The notes under the pieces were generated by a model that saw only the letters and a list, made by a program, of their open reading frames with translations, was not told where the DNA came from and ran no database searches. This document shows positions 36,693 to 44,969 of a stretch of DNA of 64,000 nt, one piece after another. The stretch comes from Pseudomonas sp. 6D_7.1_Bac1 (lineage in GTDB: Bacteria > Pseudomonadota > Gammaproteobacteria > Pseudomonadales > Pseudomonadaceae), in assembly GCF_025465945.1 (NCBI RefSeq), contig NZ_JANLNW010000034.1, forward strand, positions 1-64,000. Reading direction: 5' to 3'. Within the stretch, counting starts at the first letter, position 1. Every line of letters begins with the position of its first letter. The position numbers and the translations under genes are program-made.

Positions 36693-37553
36693 TTATCGTT
36701 TGAGTGCGGTGTTGGTGCACACCGGCGAGCCGTGGATATGCACCCGTTGCAAGTGCCGGGTGCAGCGGCTGGTGAAGGCTTCGCGACCGTGCAGCAAAGA
36801 GAAATTGTCAGCGATCACTACGTCGTGCTGTTGCCAGGCATGGGCGTAGAAAAAACGCGGGTCGTGCAGGCGTTCATGCAGGTCCTGTTCAAAGTGCGCA
36901 ACCTGTTCAGGCGCAAGGCCGTGGTACTCCAGCGCATGGCGGTTGAGGAAACGCGTGTCTTTTTCGGCAGGCTGGTTGTAGCGCAACACCCACTGCCCAT
37001 CGCGTGGGTCGGGGACGAGCAAGGGCGAGCAGACCTCGCCGCCGTAGTGCACGACTTTCTGGATCCGGTAGGTCACCTCAATGGTTTTCCACAGCTCCAG
37101 CCGCTCGGGCGGCGCATCTGCAAGCAATGCGCGGGTGTTGAGGAAGGTGGTGCAGCCACCCTGGTTTTCTGCCGGTGCCTTCAGGCAGTTGAACAGCTGG
37201 AATTCCGGGATAGTCGGCTTGTACATGCCATCCCAATGCAAGGGGACGCTGCTGTGATCAAAGATATGGTCGGTGGCATCCAGATGCTCGCGCACATCCA
37301 GCACCGCGCCGAATGGCCACATCTTGATCGTGCCCCACTGCTCGGCATAGCGGGTCAGCGACGGTGAATCGACAAAGGTCGGGGCGAACCCGCGCAGGAT
37401 CAGTAGATGGTGCTCGCGGGCCAGGGCCCGCAGTTCGCTGACAGGCAATTGTTCAACGGTTTGTCCGCTGAATGTGGGACGGATCAGCAAGCCGAAGGGC
37501 AGATTATCCATGGTATGCAAGGACGGTTTGTCGTTGATGGCGTGAGTGTTCAT
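36693..37553 (-). CDS. isnB: Fe(II)/2-oxoglutarate oxygenase, PvcB/IsnB type
   Basis: The 286-residue protein is a TauD/TfdA-family oxygenase with the iron ligands H106 and D108 (PLHWDGMY), a probable distal histidine at H255 (LLHGREAF) and 2-oxoglutarate arginines in RHLQRVHIHG. Its partner gene is an isocyanide synthase, which places it with PvcB and IsnB. These act on the isonitrile of tyrosine, either desaturating it or performing oxidative decarboxylation to a vinyl isonitrile. Which reaction occurs cannot be read from sequence; the neighbouring glycosyltransferase favours the IsnB type. It starts 39 bp after isnA. Confidence 0.88.
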   Translation of the reverse strand: MNTHAINDKPSLHTMDNLPFGLLIRPTFSGQTVEQLPVSELRALAREHHLLILRGFAPTFVDSPSLTRYAEQWGTIKMWPFGAVLDVREHLDATDHIFDHSSVPLHWDGMYKPTIPEFQLFNCLKAPAENQGGCTTFLNTRALLADAPPERLELWKTIEVTYRIQKVVHYGGEVCSPLLVPDPRDGQWVLRYNQPAEKDTRFLNRHALEYHGLAPEQVAHFEQDLHERLHDPRFFYAHAWQQHDVVIADNFSLLHGREAFTSRCTRHLQRVHIHGSPVCTNTALKR

Positions 37554-37592
37554 GGTGATTCACCGGACGTAGAGACGGAGAGGACGCAGCGT

Positions 37593-38567
37593 TCAAGCCA
37601 CGTTGGCATTGGCCTGCGTAGTGACCTGGTAATGGCTGTGCAGGCCATCGACCCACACCGGCTTGGCGTTGATTTTCAGGGCTTGGGCTTTCTTCATCAG
37701 CACGAAGGTGCCGTCGACTTTCACGGCAGTGCCATGCCAGGGTGTCAGCCAGTCGTCCTTGGTCGGCAGCATGTGGATGCCCATTTTCAGGCTCGATGCC
37801 GGTTGCGGATGGATCGACAGGCGGATGGCCTCGGGGAAGCACCGGGCCAACAGATTGCCCCAGGCCCAACTGCTCTGGATCACCCCGTAGGCACGTTGCC
37901 GGGCATCGCGTTGCAGGGCGGTTTTGGAGCCCGAATAGTCTGGCAGCAGGCCGTCTTCATAGAGGAAACGGGTGATGGCGCGGTACAGCCGCGTGCCGTC
38001 TTCGTCACTGATCAACTGATCACGGATGTCTTCCAGCGGGTCGGCATAACCGTTGATCAGCGTTTCGCGCAGGGCGTTGTAGTCGCCAGTCAGCGCGGAA
38101 AACTCCTGAATATCCCCCAGGTTCAGCACATCCAGGTGCAACAGTTTTTCATCACGTATCAGTGCTTTGATCTGGCCCTGGTAGACGTTGATGGTGTCGT
38201 CCGGGACGCCGATCAGGTCGGAGAACACATGACCGTCGGAGCAGATCGTCAGCCGGGCACCCGGTGCGTAGTGCTGCTGGATGCTGTGGCAGACCTCATT
38301 GAGAAACGTCAGTGAGAGTTTTTCCGCCATGTCCGGCACGTCGCCCAGTACCTTGTTCGGGTTCGGTGATTTGGCTGGAAATGCCGGCAGCACAAACTGG
38401 ATGGGGCGGTTCTGCGCCACGAAGGCTTCGATGCGCGGCAGTTGGATTTGCCTGACGAGGTTGTTTTCTGCGCTGATGTCCTGGTCGATCGCCGAAAAGC
38501 GTCGGCGGTACTGCAGGATTTCGTCGAGGATGATTGAGGCGCGGGACTTGTTAGTGATTCCTTGCAC
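37593..38567 (-). CDS. isnA: Isocyanide synthase, PvcA/IsnA (DIT1) family
   Basis: The 324-residue protein is a member of the DIT1/PvcA family, which converts the amino group of tyrosine or tryptophan to an isonitrile using ribulose-5-phosphate as carbon source. Recognised stretches are VLPAFPAKSPNPNKVLGDVPDMAE, the core LTICSDGHVFSDLIGV and the C-terminal IRLSIHPQ...WHGTAVKVDGTF. The start is GTG 38567 with GGAG 8 bp upstream. It is the first gene of the isnA-isnB-glycosyltransferase operon. No pvcC/pvcD hydroxylase genes of the paerucumarin pathway are present. The upstream gap (38568-38824) is AT-rich around 38640-38660 and probably holds the promoter. Confidence 0.9.
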   Translation of the reverse strand: MQGITNKSRASIILDEILQYRRRFSAIDQDISAENNLVRQIQLPRIEAFVAQNRPIQFVLPAFPAKSPNPNKVLGDVPDMAEKLSLTFLNEVCHSIQQHYAPGARLTICSDGHVFSDLIGVPDDTINVYQGQIKALIRDEKLLHLDVLNLGDIQEFSALTGDYNALRETLINGYADPLEDIRDQLISDEDGTRLYRAITRFLYEDGLLPDYSGSKTALQRDARQRAYGVIQSSWAWGNLLARCFPEAIRLSIHPQPASSLKMGIHMLPTKDDWLTPWHGTAVKVDGTFVLMKKAQALKINAKPVWVDGLHSHYQVTTQANANVA

Positions 38568-38824
38568 GAAAGAGCTCCATTTGTTGTAGGAAACAAGAGA
38601 ACGCCAGCGTGAAGGGGGCGATAGGGCGGGGTGCGGTACATATGTATATGTTTTGGTTTTTTTTACGCGGACGCATGGGGTGTTTGCGCGGCTGTTGATT
38701 GCCTGGAAGTCGCCTACAGTTAACTCGGCATCTGACGAACACCGTTGCCTGATGCTCTTCCACCGCGCGACCCCCTCGGCTAAGGTGCGCGCCTTCTTCT
38801 ACTTTTTTCGTTCGAAGGCCCGGC

Positions 38825-39055
38825 ATGACCGAACAGAACACCAACCCGCTGCACGGCGTGACCCTGGAACAGATCCTCACCGCGCTGGTTCAACACTACG
38901 AATGGTCGGGGCTGGCCGAGCGCATCGACATTCGCTGCTTCAAGAGTGATCCGAGTATCAAGTCGAGCCTGACCTTTCTGCGCAAAACCCCGTGGGCCCG
39001 TGAGAAAGTCGAAAAGCTTTACGTCAAGCTGATGCGCACCAAACGTCCGCTCTAA
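38825..39055 (+). CDS. VF530 family (DUF2132) DNA-binding-like protein
   Basis: The 76-residue protein contains [51 protein letters not shown], the hallmark of the small VF530 family. Structural members suggest nucleic-acid binding, but the function is unproven. It is followed after 9 bp by the Pr6Pr gene, so the two are probably cotranscribed. Confidence 0.9.
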   Translation: MTEQNTNPLHGVTLEQILTALVQHYEWSGLAERIDIRCFKSDPSIKSSLTFLRKTPWAREKVEKLYVKLMRTKRPL

Positions 39056-39064
39056 GGAATAGAA

Positions 39065-39718
39065 ATGCCCGCCGAGCTGACTCGACTTTCGCCCGTCATG
39101 AGACGCTTTATCCGTTCGGCCGCCGTGCTGGGCTGGTCGGGATTGAGCATTCAGCTGTACCTGGTGTTTTACGGTCGCTGGAGTGTCGACGCCAGTCTGC
39201 TCGGAGGGCTGGTGAGTTACTTCAGCTATTTTACGGTGCTGACCAACACGCTGGCGGCGACGGTGCTGACCTGTGCCGTGACCTCACGCGAGTCGAAGGG
39301 CCGTGCGTTCTTTTTGCAGCCGTGGGTCAGCAGCGCGATTGCCGCGAGCATTGCGCTGGTCGGTCTGGCCTACAGCCTGTTGCTGCGGCATTTATGGCAC
39401 CCGCAGGGTTGGCAGTTCATCGCCGATGAGTTGCTGCATGACGTCATGCCGCTGCTGTTTCTGCTCTATTGGTGGCGGTGTGTGCCCAAGGGCACCTTGC
39501 GCCTGGGCCACATCGCAGGGTGGGTGATTTACCCGGTGGTGTATTTCGCTTTTGTCTTGTTGCGTGGGCACTCGCTGGGGTTCTACCCCTATCCGTTCAT
39601 CGATGTTGAAAAACTCGGTTATCCCCAGGTGTTCATCAATGCCAGCGGGATATTGCTGGGGTTTGTGCTGATTGCGCTGGTGGTGGTTGGGCTGGATCGG
39701 TGGCGCGGGCGGCGTTAA
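39065..39718 (+). CDS. Pr6Pr family membrane protein
   Basis: The 217-residue protein has six predicted membrane helices. Family-like sequence includes GLVSYFSYFTVLTNTLAA and DELLHDVMPLLFLLYWW, with a later GHIAGWVIYPVVYFAFVLLRG. The role of the family is unknown. AAGGAATAGAA precedes the ATG. Confidence 0.85.
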   Translation: MPAELTRLSPVMRRFIRSAAVLGWSGLSIQLYLVFYGRWSVDASLLGGLVSYFSYFTVLTNTLAATVLTCAVTSRESKGRAFFLQPWVSSAIAASIALVGLAYSLLLRHLWHPQGWQFIADELLHDVMPLLFLLYWWRCVPKGTLRLGHIAGWVIYPVVYFAFVLLRGHSLGFYPYPFIDVEKLGYPQVFINASGILLGFVLIALVVVGLDRWRGRR

Positions 39719-39750
39719 CCATCACTGACCGCGTTTGTAGCAACTAACTC

Positions 39751-39900
39751 CCGTAGCAGCTGCCGAGCCCGCGAGGCTGCGTTCGAGGACGAAGTCCTCG
39801 CAAACCCTGTGTACGCGGTTTTCCTGTAAGAACGCGTTGCCTGATTTTACGACGGCTGCGCTGCCGAACGCAGCCTCGCGGGCTCGGCAGCTGCTACGGG
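39751..39900. repeat. Long-inverted-repeat element, 150 bp
   Basis: Arms CCGTAGCAGCTGCCGAGCCC... and complement enclose the core GAGGACGAAGTCCTCGCAAA, TACGCGGTTTTCCTG, GAACGCG and GCCTGATTTTACGAC. It lies between the convergent Pr6Pr and ferric-reductase genes. Confidence 0.85.
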
Positions 39901-39921
39901 ATGTGGAATACAGTCGGATGA

Positions 39922-40707
39922 TTATTCTCCGTCGCTATCGTCCAGTTTCCAGTAACCCACGGCCTTCACCTGATCCTGATTCAAACCTTTCTCATCCAGC
40001 AGCACCCGTCGAATCTGCCGTGAAACCTTGGATTCCGTCGCGATCCAGGCATACAGCTCACCACTCGGCATGGGCAGTTGCTGCACGGTGGTCAGCAGGT
40101 GGTGCTTGCCACTTTCGCGTAAAACCCAGATCACTTTGACCTCGGCCGGGCTGTCGAGGATTTGCTGTTCGGCGCCGTTCTCGATTTCCACCACCACCAG
40201 CGCACGACGGTTGGCCGCCAGGCCTTCGAGGCGGCGGGCGATGGCGGGTAGGGCGGTTTCGTCACCGATCAGCAGATAACTGTCGAAGACATCCGGTACG
40301 ACCATCGAACCCCGTGGCCCGCCGATGTGCAGGAACTGACCGGGTGTGGCCTGCGCCGCCCAGGTTGCGGCCGGGCCATCACCGTGCAGCACGAAGTCGA
40401 TGTCCAGTTCCAGCGTGTCCAGGTCGTAGCGACGTGGCGTGTAGTCGCGCATCTCAGGCATTGGCCCGTTGTCCTTGCCAGCGCCCAACACCAGGGTTTC
40501 CAGCGCCGCGTGTTCTGCTGCGTTCTGTGGGAAAAACAGTTTTACGTGGTCATCCGTTCCAAGGCTGACGAAGCCGGCCAGCTCTGGGCCGCCGAGGGTG
40601 ATCCGGCGCATGCGCGGGGTCAGGTCGACCACTCGCAGCACTTGCAGACGGCGGCGTTTGAGCTCGTGGCTGACACGGTGAATGGTTTGCACGATGACTT
40701 CAGTCAT
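39922..40707 (-). CDS. Siderophore-interacting protein / NADPH ferric reductase (NfeF/ViuB type)
   Basis: The 261-residue cytoplasmic flavoprotein has the FAD-binding motif RDYTPRRYD (near residue 88), the pyrophosphate loop GGPRGSMVVPD and the NAD-site region YLLIGDETALPAIARRLE, and ends with GYWKLDDSDGE as the family does. It would reduce ferric siderophores after import. It overlaps the PadR regulator gene by 4 bp. The same pair exists in E. coli as yqjH-yqjI (nfeF-nfeR), which supports the assignment. Confidence 0.9.
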   Translation of the reverse strand: MTEVIVQTIHRVSHELKRRRLQVLRVVDLTPRMRRITLGGPELAGFVSLGTDDHVKLFFPQNAAEHAALETLVLGAGKDNGPMPEMRDYTPRRYDLDTLELDIDFVLHGDGPAATWAAQATPGQFLHIGGPRGSMVVPDVFDSYLLIGDETALPAIARRLEGLAANRRALVVVEIENGAEQQILDSPAEVKVIWVLRESGKHHLLTTVQQLPMPSGELYAWIATESKVSRQIRRVLLDEKGLNQDQVKAVGYWKLDDSDGE

Positions 40708-41282
40708 TCGGCTTGCTCCTGAACGGGTTTGACGACAGGGCCATCGACGATGGCTTTGGCGGTGTTGTTGAGCAGGTCGCGCACCCGCAGGATTTCTTCC
40801 GGGCTCCAGCGACCGTGATGCATTTGCAAGGCGTGGCGCAGGTTGTGCACCGCTTCGTGAATTTCGGCCGGGCGATCCTGGCCGCGCAACGAGCGCTTGC
40901 TGACCTCGATGCGCATGCGCACGCCGTCCAGGGCAATCGCTTGTTCGCCTAATGACAGACGTCCGGCGTCGGTGATGCTGTAGCGTTTTTTTCCGCCATC
41001 GGCGTCGCCCAGGATCATTTCGCTTTCTTCAAGAAAGGTCAGGGTCGGGTAGATCACGCCGGGGCTTGGGCTGTAGGCGCCGTCGAACATGCTTTCGATC
41101 TGGCGGATCAGGTCATAGCCGTGGCACGGCTGCTCGGCGATCAGCGCCAATAACAGCAGTTTCAGATCGCCGGGGGCGAATACCCGCGGTCCGCGGCCAC
41201 CGCGTTCGCGGCCGGGGCCAGGGCGTTTTTCGAAGCCGTCGCGGCCCTCGCTGTGTTCTCGGTGGGAATGATGGTCTCTCAT
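40704..41282 (-). CDS. PadR family metal-responsive repressor (NfeR/YqjI-like)
   Basis: The 192-residue regulator starts with a His-rich tail (RDHHSHREH), which fits the nickel/iron-sensing region of YqjI. A PadR winged helix follows (LKLLLLALIAEQPCHGYDLIRQIE...GVIYPTLTFLEE). The C-terminal helix bundle has QMHHGRWSPEEILRVRDLL. Together with the overlapping ferric-reductase gene it forms a nfeR-nfeF-like operon. It is expected to repress its own operon through the AT-rich site at 41306-41328. Confidence 0.88.
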   Translation of the reverse strand: MRDHHSHREHSEGRDGFEKRPGPGRERGGRGPRVFAPGDLKLLLLALIAEQPCHGYDLIRQIESMFDGAYSPSPGVIYPTLTFLEESEMILGDADGGKKRYSITDAGRLSLGEQAIALDGVRMRIEVSKRSLRGQDRPAEIHEAVHNLRHALQMHHGRWSPEEILRVRDLLNNTAKAIVDGPVVKPVQEQAE

Positions 41283-41305
41283 TTTTGCGTTCTCTCGTCG
41301 TGTTT

Positions 41306-41328
41306 AGATACAACTTAAGATATATCTT
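41306..41328 (-). promoter_or_regulatory. Candidate operator of the PadR-like repressor
   Basis: The perfect 12-bp palindrome AAGATATATCTT (41317-41328) is preceded by a further AGATA (41306). It lies 24-46 bp upstream of the repressor ATG in otherwise GC-rich DNA. PadR proteins bind AT-rich dyads of this kind; recognition here is inferred. Confidence 0.55.
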
Positions 41329-41338
41329 TACGGAAGGT

Positions 41339-41813
41339 CAAGGGCGCAGGACCAACGGTCGGGTCCCGGCGTCGGCAGAGGTAAGCGGTTTGTGTATGAA
41401 ATTGTCGGACGATTTCATATCGATAAAATGCGGGTTTTAATTCCCGTGTGTACTTGGAAATTAGTGTTAACTCTCTAATTGTTCGGCTCTGGCCTTTGTT
41501 TGCTAGTTGCCTGGTGTCAGTGATACGGATATTGCAGGGCGATGGCGTCTGTCTTGTTTTTTCGGTAAATCTGTTTGTCGTCTTATTCTTACGGTTAATA
41601 ACAGCTTTTCCTGTTTTTTCGGGTTTTGTCACTCTTTGCCTGCGGCGTTATGGCTACAGCTTCGCCGGAACTTGCCTGCTTACTTTCCATAGAAATTGCT
41701 TGATCATTTGCCGGCGTTGAAAGTTAAGACAAAGCGCTATCAAGGTGCAGTATTGGCCTTGGGTTTTTAAACTTTCGATGATCAAAACCTATTAAAAAGA
41801 CAGGTATCGAATA
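41339..41813 (+). other. AT-rich leader of the fimbrial operon
   Basis: This 475-bp stretch between the PadR-like repressor and the major pilin has clearly lower GC than the surroundings and no convincing gene. A hydrophobic frame at 41448-41720 has no RBS or family match and I do not call it. It contains the palindrome at 41396-41418. The low GC and length suggest a long regulatory leader, possibly a target for MvaT/H-NS-type silencing. Confidence 0.6.
41396..41418. promoter_or_regulatory. 23-bp near-perfect palindrome upstream of fimbrial genes
   Basis: ATGAAATTGTCGGACGATTTCAT reads the same on both strands apart from the centre and one base pair. No transcription unit ends here, so it is more likely a protein-binding site than a terminator. 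Confidence 0.5.
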
Positions 41814-42302
41814 ATGTTCAAGAAACTCGCAATTGCTGCTCCATTGGCTGTTCTGGCTCTGAGTTCTTCCGTTGTATTTGCCGCAGGCGAAGCCAACCAT
41901 TCCATCAGTCTGGTTGCCCACGTTCCGACCAACGGCTTTTACGTCGTTCCAGTCGATCCGGATCTGGTCAACAAGGATCAGGATATGAGCCACAACCCGG
42001 CCACCGGTACCATGCGCCAGGTGAACGGCTTTTTCGACGTACGTAACAACAACGGCTCGGTTCACGCCAGTGTGCAAGGCACGCCGAAGCTCATCTCCGG
42101 TGCCAGCACCATTGACCTGAAAGTAGAGCTCAACAACAAAGAGCTCAACAACACCCCACAAATGGTCGTGGGCGAGGCCGAGTCGGACGTGAACTATCGC
42201 GCCCCTCTGCGTATCAGTGCAAAAGGCACAACCTTTGCTCCGGGCGATTACACCGGTGAAGTCACCATGTTGTTTGACGCTGTTCCCCCTGTCGCTCTTT
42301 GA
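41814..42302 (+). CDS. CS1-type (alpha) fimbrial major pilin
   Basis: The 162-residue protein has a signal peptide (cleavage after VVFAAG) and the class 5 pilin layout. The N-terminal donor strand HSISLVAHVPTNGFYVVPVD resembles CfaB/CblA/CooA starts, and a C-terminal region has FAPGDYTGEVTMLFDAVP. It contains no cysteine, as expected for this fimbrial class. It is the first gene of the operon and is followed by a hairpin that may set pilin excess over the assembly proteins. Confidence 0.9.
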   Translation: MFKKLAIAAPLAVLALSSSVVFAAGEANHSISLVAHVPTNGFYVVPVDPDLVNKDQDMSHNPATGTMRQVNGFFDVRNNNGSVHASVQGTPKLISGASTIDLKVELNNKELNNTPQMVVGEAESDVNYRAPLRISAKGTTFAPGDYTGEVTMLFDAVPPVAL

Positions 42303-42346
42303 ATAGAAAGTACGACACCCAACGCTTACTTGCCTAAGTAACGTAA

Positions 42347-42378
42347 CCGGCTGGCAACGACGTCTGTTTGTCGGCCGG
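42347..42378 (+). terminator. Attenuating hairpin between major pilin and usher genes
   Basis: An 11-bp RNA stem (CCGGCUGGCAA with UUGUCGGCCGG, two G-U pairs) has a 10-nt loop and is followed by GCTTTAACTT. The short U tract suggests partial termination, a usual way to make pilin in excess of the usher. Confidence 0.55.
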
Positions 42379-42411
42379 GCTTTAACTTATTAGTCATTAG
42401 AGTGCTCGTTC

Positions 42412-44934
42412 ATGTTCCCGATGACGCCCATCGCGGCTGCACTTGCGTTGCTGTTTTGTAGCAGTGCATTCGCCGCGCCCGTTCCTGTTGGTCCTACACC
42501 GAAAAGTTTGTTGGCCCAGGCCAAAGGCTTGCCGGCGGAGTTCGAGGAGCACTTCTTTGATGTGCCATTGGCGGTTCGGGTTGAACTCGACCAACAGCCG
42601 CTCGGTGAGGCCATGATTGTCTTGTCCCGCGATGACCGCATCACCTTGCTCGAGTTTACCGATACCAGCGAAAGCAACTTAAGCGCCAGCGAGCGTGAAA
42701 CCTGGGCCGATTACCTCAAGCCCGGGGTGGCGCTGGGCGCCTGTGCCGGTACGTGTCCAGAGCAGATGCTGGCGATCCACTACAACCTCGAAAATTCATT
42801 GGTGTCGATCGTCACTGAAAATGCCGAACGCGACACTGAAACCAAGCGCTTTTACGATCAGCCGGAAGGCGGCAGCAGTGGCCTGATCGTGCGCAACCAG
42901 CTCAACCTCAATGGCGGCCAGGATCAGGATCTGGGTGGGCGTTTTGGTCTCGAGGCCAGCGGCAGCCTGGGTAACTGGAGCCAGACCCTCAATCTGCAAC
43001 TGGCCCGCCTCGGCGGACCGGATGACAAGCTCTATCACTCGGTATACGAGCTTTACACCCAACGTGAGTTGCAAGGCAGTTTTGTTCGCCTGGGGTATTT
43101 CACCCCCAACTCCGAAGGTTTGACGCGCCAGCCCCGTTCGTTCGGCACCAGTCCCGATACGGCGGTCGGGTTGATGTATGGCAGTTCCGACAGTCTGGCG
43201 ATCGACAGCCCGAAACCCAGTGTTTATCCGATCTACGTCACCGCCAATCGGCAGGCCTCGGTGGAAATCTACCGCGACGGTCTGCTGATCAATACCCAAG
43301 CGGTGCCAGCCGGATTGCAGACCCTCGACACCCGGCCGCTGCCCGGAGGCATCTATGAAGTGGAAGTTCGCTTGATCGAAGACGGTCAAATCACTTCGAC
43401 GACGCTGGAACTGGTCTACAAACCAAACAACTGGCGCAACCATGATGAGCGCTGGCGCTACAACCTGTTTGCCGGGCAGGAAACCAAACTGCTCAGCAAC
43501 TGGGATCAGCAGGCCAGTGGCGATGCGACCGCTGGCGCGTCGATCAACTACCTGCTGCACCCACGGGTGATTCTCGGGCTGTCGGCGCGCCAGGTGCGTG
43601 AAAAGCTGCAATACGGCAGTTCCATCGACTGGACCCTGGCCAACAGCACCAGCCTGTACGCCAACCTGTATCGGACCGAAGACCACGGCACCGGGGCCGA
43701 TGTGCAAGGCCTTTACAACTATGGCAGCGGCAGTCTGGTGGTCAGCCACAACCGTAGTTGGCTCGACACTCGTGACATTTTCGACACCCTGCCCGATGGC
43801 ACCCGCGTGCGCCAACGCAACGTGTTCACGGGGCAGACCAGTAATTCATCACTGGCACTGAACCATCGGATCAGCCGCAAAAGTTCGCTCAACGCTCGAG
43901 TGTCCCACAGTGAAGGCAACACCGAGGGCGTGGGGGTAGATCTGGGATGGACGCAGCGCACGCAGGTGTTTGGCAGCGATGCCAACTGGCGGCTCTCGCT
44001 GTTCGACCGCCCCGGCAGTTTCAGCAGCGGTAATGCACGCAATCGCGGGGTCGACCTGAGCATCAATATGGCGCTGGGCGGGCCGGGTCAGCAAATCTCG
44101 GGCAGCCTCGGTACGCGCACCGCACGCGATGGCAGCCGCGACAACAATGCGTCGCTCGGTTACCGCAAAGACCTGCAAGACCACGTGTTGCAGAGCGTAT
44201 CGGTGACGGCGCTCACCGACACCTATGGCGTTGGTGTGTCGAGCCTGGCGAACTTTCGTACAGACGTGATCAACGGCGACGGCTTTGTCCAGCGCTCGTC
44301 CTACAACGGCAACTTGACCGGCGGTGTGAACCTGGACAGCACGCTGGCCATTGGTGCGCAACGCATGGTGTTGACCAGTCAGCACCAGGGGCGTGAGGCG
44401 GGGATGATTGTTGACGTGGAGTCCGACATCGAGGGTATTGCCTTGCGCGCCGACGACCTGAGTGGTGGCAGCGCGGCCCTGCGGCCAGGGCGCAATTTCA
44501 TTCCGATTACCGCCTACAAGAGCAGCTCGCTGAGCTTCGATTTCGAAGGTAACCATGTGCCGGCGGCGACCATCGAACCGGCGCGTACCCGCTATCACCT
44601 GAACAAGGGCGGCGTGGAGTACCGCAAGGTGCGGGTGATGAAAACCCTGACCGTGCTCGGTCGTCTGCTCGATCCGCAAGGCCGGCCGCTCAAGGGCCAT
44701 CACGTGATCAACCACGCCAGCCGTGGCGTGAGTGAGGTCGACGGCTTCTTCTCGATGGAAATGAACGCCGGCTCGCCAACCCTTGAGGTGCGGCATGCCG
44801 ATCAGTTGCTGTGCCAGTTCCGGCTCGATGTGGACAAACACCGCAGCGAAAACAACGTGTTGATGATCGGTGATCTGCGGTGCAGCCCGGACACGTTGGC
44901 CGATGTCACCTTCACCCGGCAGAAGGCCGGTTGA
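42412..44934 (+). CDS. Outer-membrane usher of alpha fimbriae (CooC/CfaC/CblC type)
   Basis: The 840-residue protein has a signal peptide (cleavage near SAFAAP). An N-terminal periplasmic domain is followed by a long beta-barrel region with repeated aromatic/Gly strands (about 170-680). The plug region carries PVYPIYVTANRQASVEIYRDGLLI, and the C-terminal domain KTLTVLGRLLDPQGRPLKGHHVINHA matches CS1-pili usher C-termini. It is shorter than FimD-like ushers, as in the alpha clade. It is the second gene of the operon. Confidence 0.9.
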   Translation: MFPMTPIAAALALLFCSSAFAAPVPVGPTPKSLLAQAKGLPAEFEEHFFDVPLAVRVELDQQPLGEAMIVLSRDDRITLLEFTDTSESNLSASERETWADYLKPGVALGACAGTCPEQMLAIHYNLENSLVSIVTENAERDTETKRFYDQPEGGSSGLIVRNQLNLNGGQDQDLGGRFGLEASGSLGNWSQTLNLQLARLGGPDDKLYHSVYELYTQRELQGSFVRLGYFTPNSEGLTRQPRSFGTSPDTAVGLMYGSSDSLAIDSPKPSVYPIYVTANRQASVEIYRDGLLINTQAVPAGLQTLDTRPLPGGIYEVEVRLIEDGQITSTTLELVYKPNNWRNHDERWRYNLFAGQETKLLSNWDQQASGDATAGASINYLLHPRVILGLSARQVREKLQYGSSIDWTLANSTSLYANLYRTEDHGTGADVQGLYNYGSGSLVVSHNRSWLDTRDIFDTLPDGTRVRQRNVFTGQTSNSSLALNHRISRKSSLNARVSHSEGNTEGVGVDLGWTQRTQVFGSDANWRLSLFDRPGSFSSGNARNRGVDLSINMALGGPGQQISGSLGTRTARDGSRDNNASLGYRKDLQDHVLQSVSVTALTDTYGVGVSSLANFRTDVINGDGFVQRSSYNGNLTGGVNLDSTLAIGAQRMVLTSQHQGREAGMIVDVESDIEGIALRADDLSGGSAALRPGRNFIPITAYKSSSLSFDFEGNHVPAATIEPARTRYHLNKGGVEYRKVRVMKTLTVLGRLLDPQGRPLKGHHVINHASRGVSEVDGFFSMEMNAGSPTLEVRHADQLLCQFRLDVDKHRSENNVLMIGDLRCSPDTLADVTFTRQKAG

Positions 44935-44969
44935 GTGGCGCCGATAGTGTTTCAAGACAGAGTGCAATC

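Noticed and set aside
35408..38567. Paerucumarin (pvcABCD) cluster
   Set aside because: pvcC and pvcD homologues are missing and a glycosyltransferase takes their place, so the rhabduscin-like arrangement is the better fit.
38551..38880. 109-codon minus-strand frame between isnA and the VF530 gene
   Set aside because: It overlaps both the isnA start region and the VF530 gene, has no domain and its composition is not protein-like.
41448..41720. 90-codon hydrophobic frame in the fimbrial leader
   Set aside because: No RBS and no family resemblance, and the hydrophobic content follows from the T-rich sequence. It could still be a small membrane peptide but cannot be supported.
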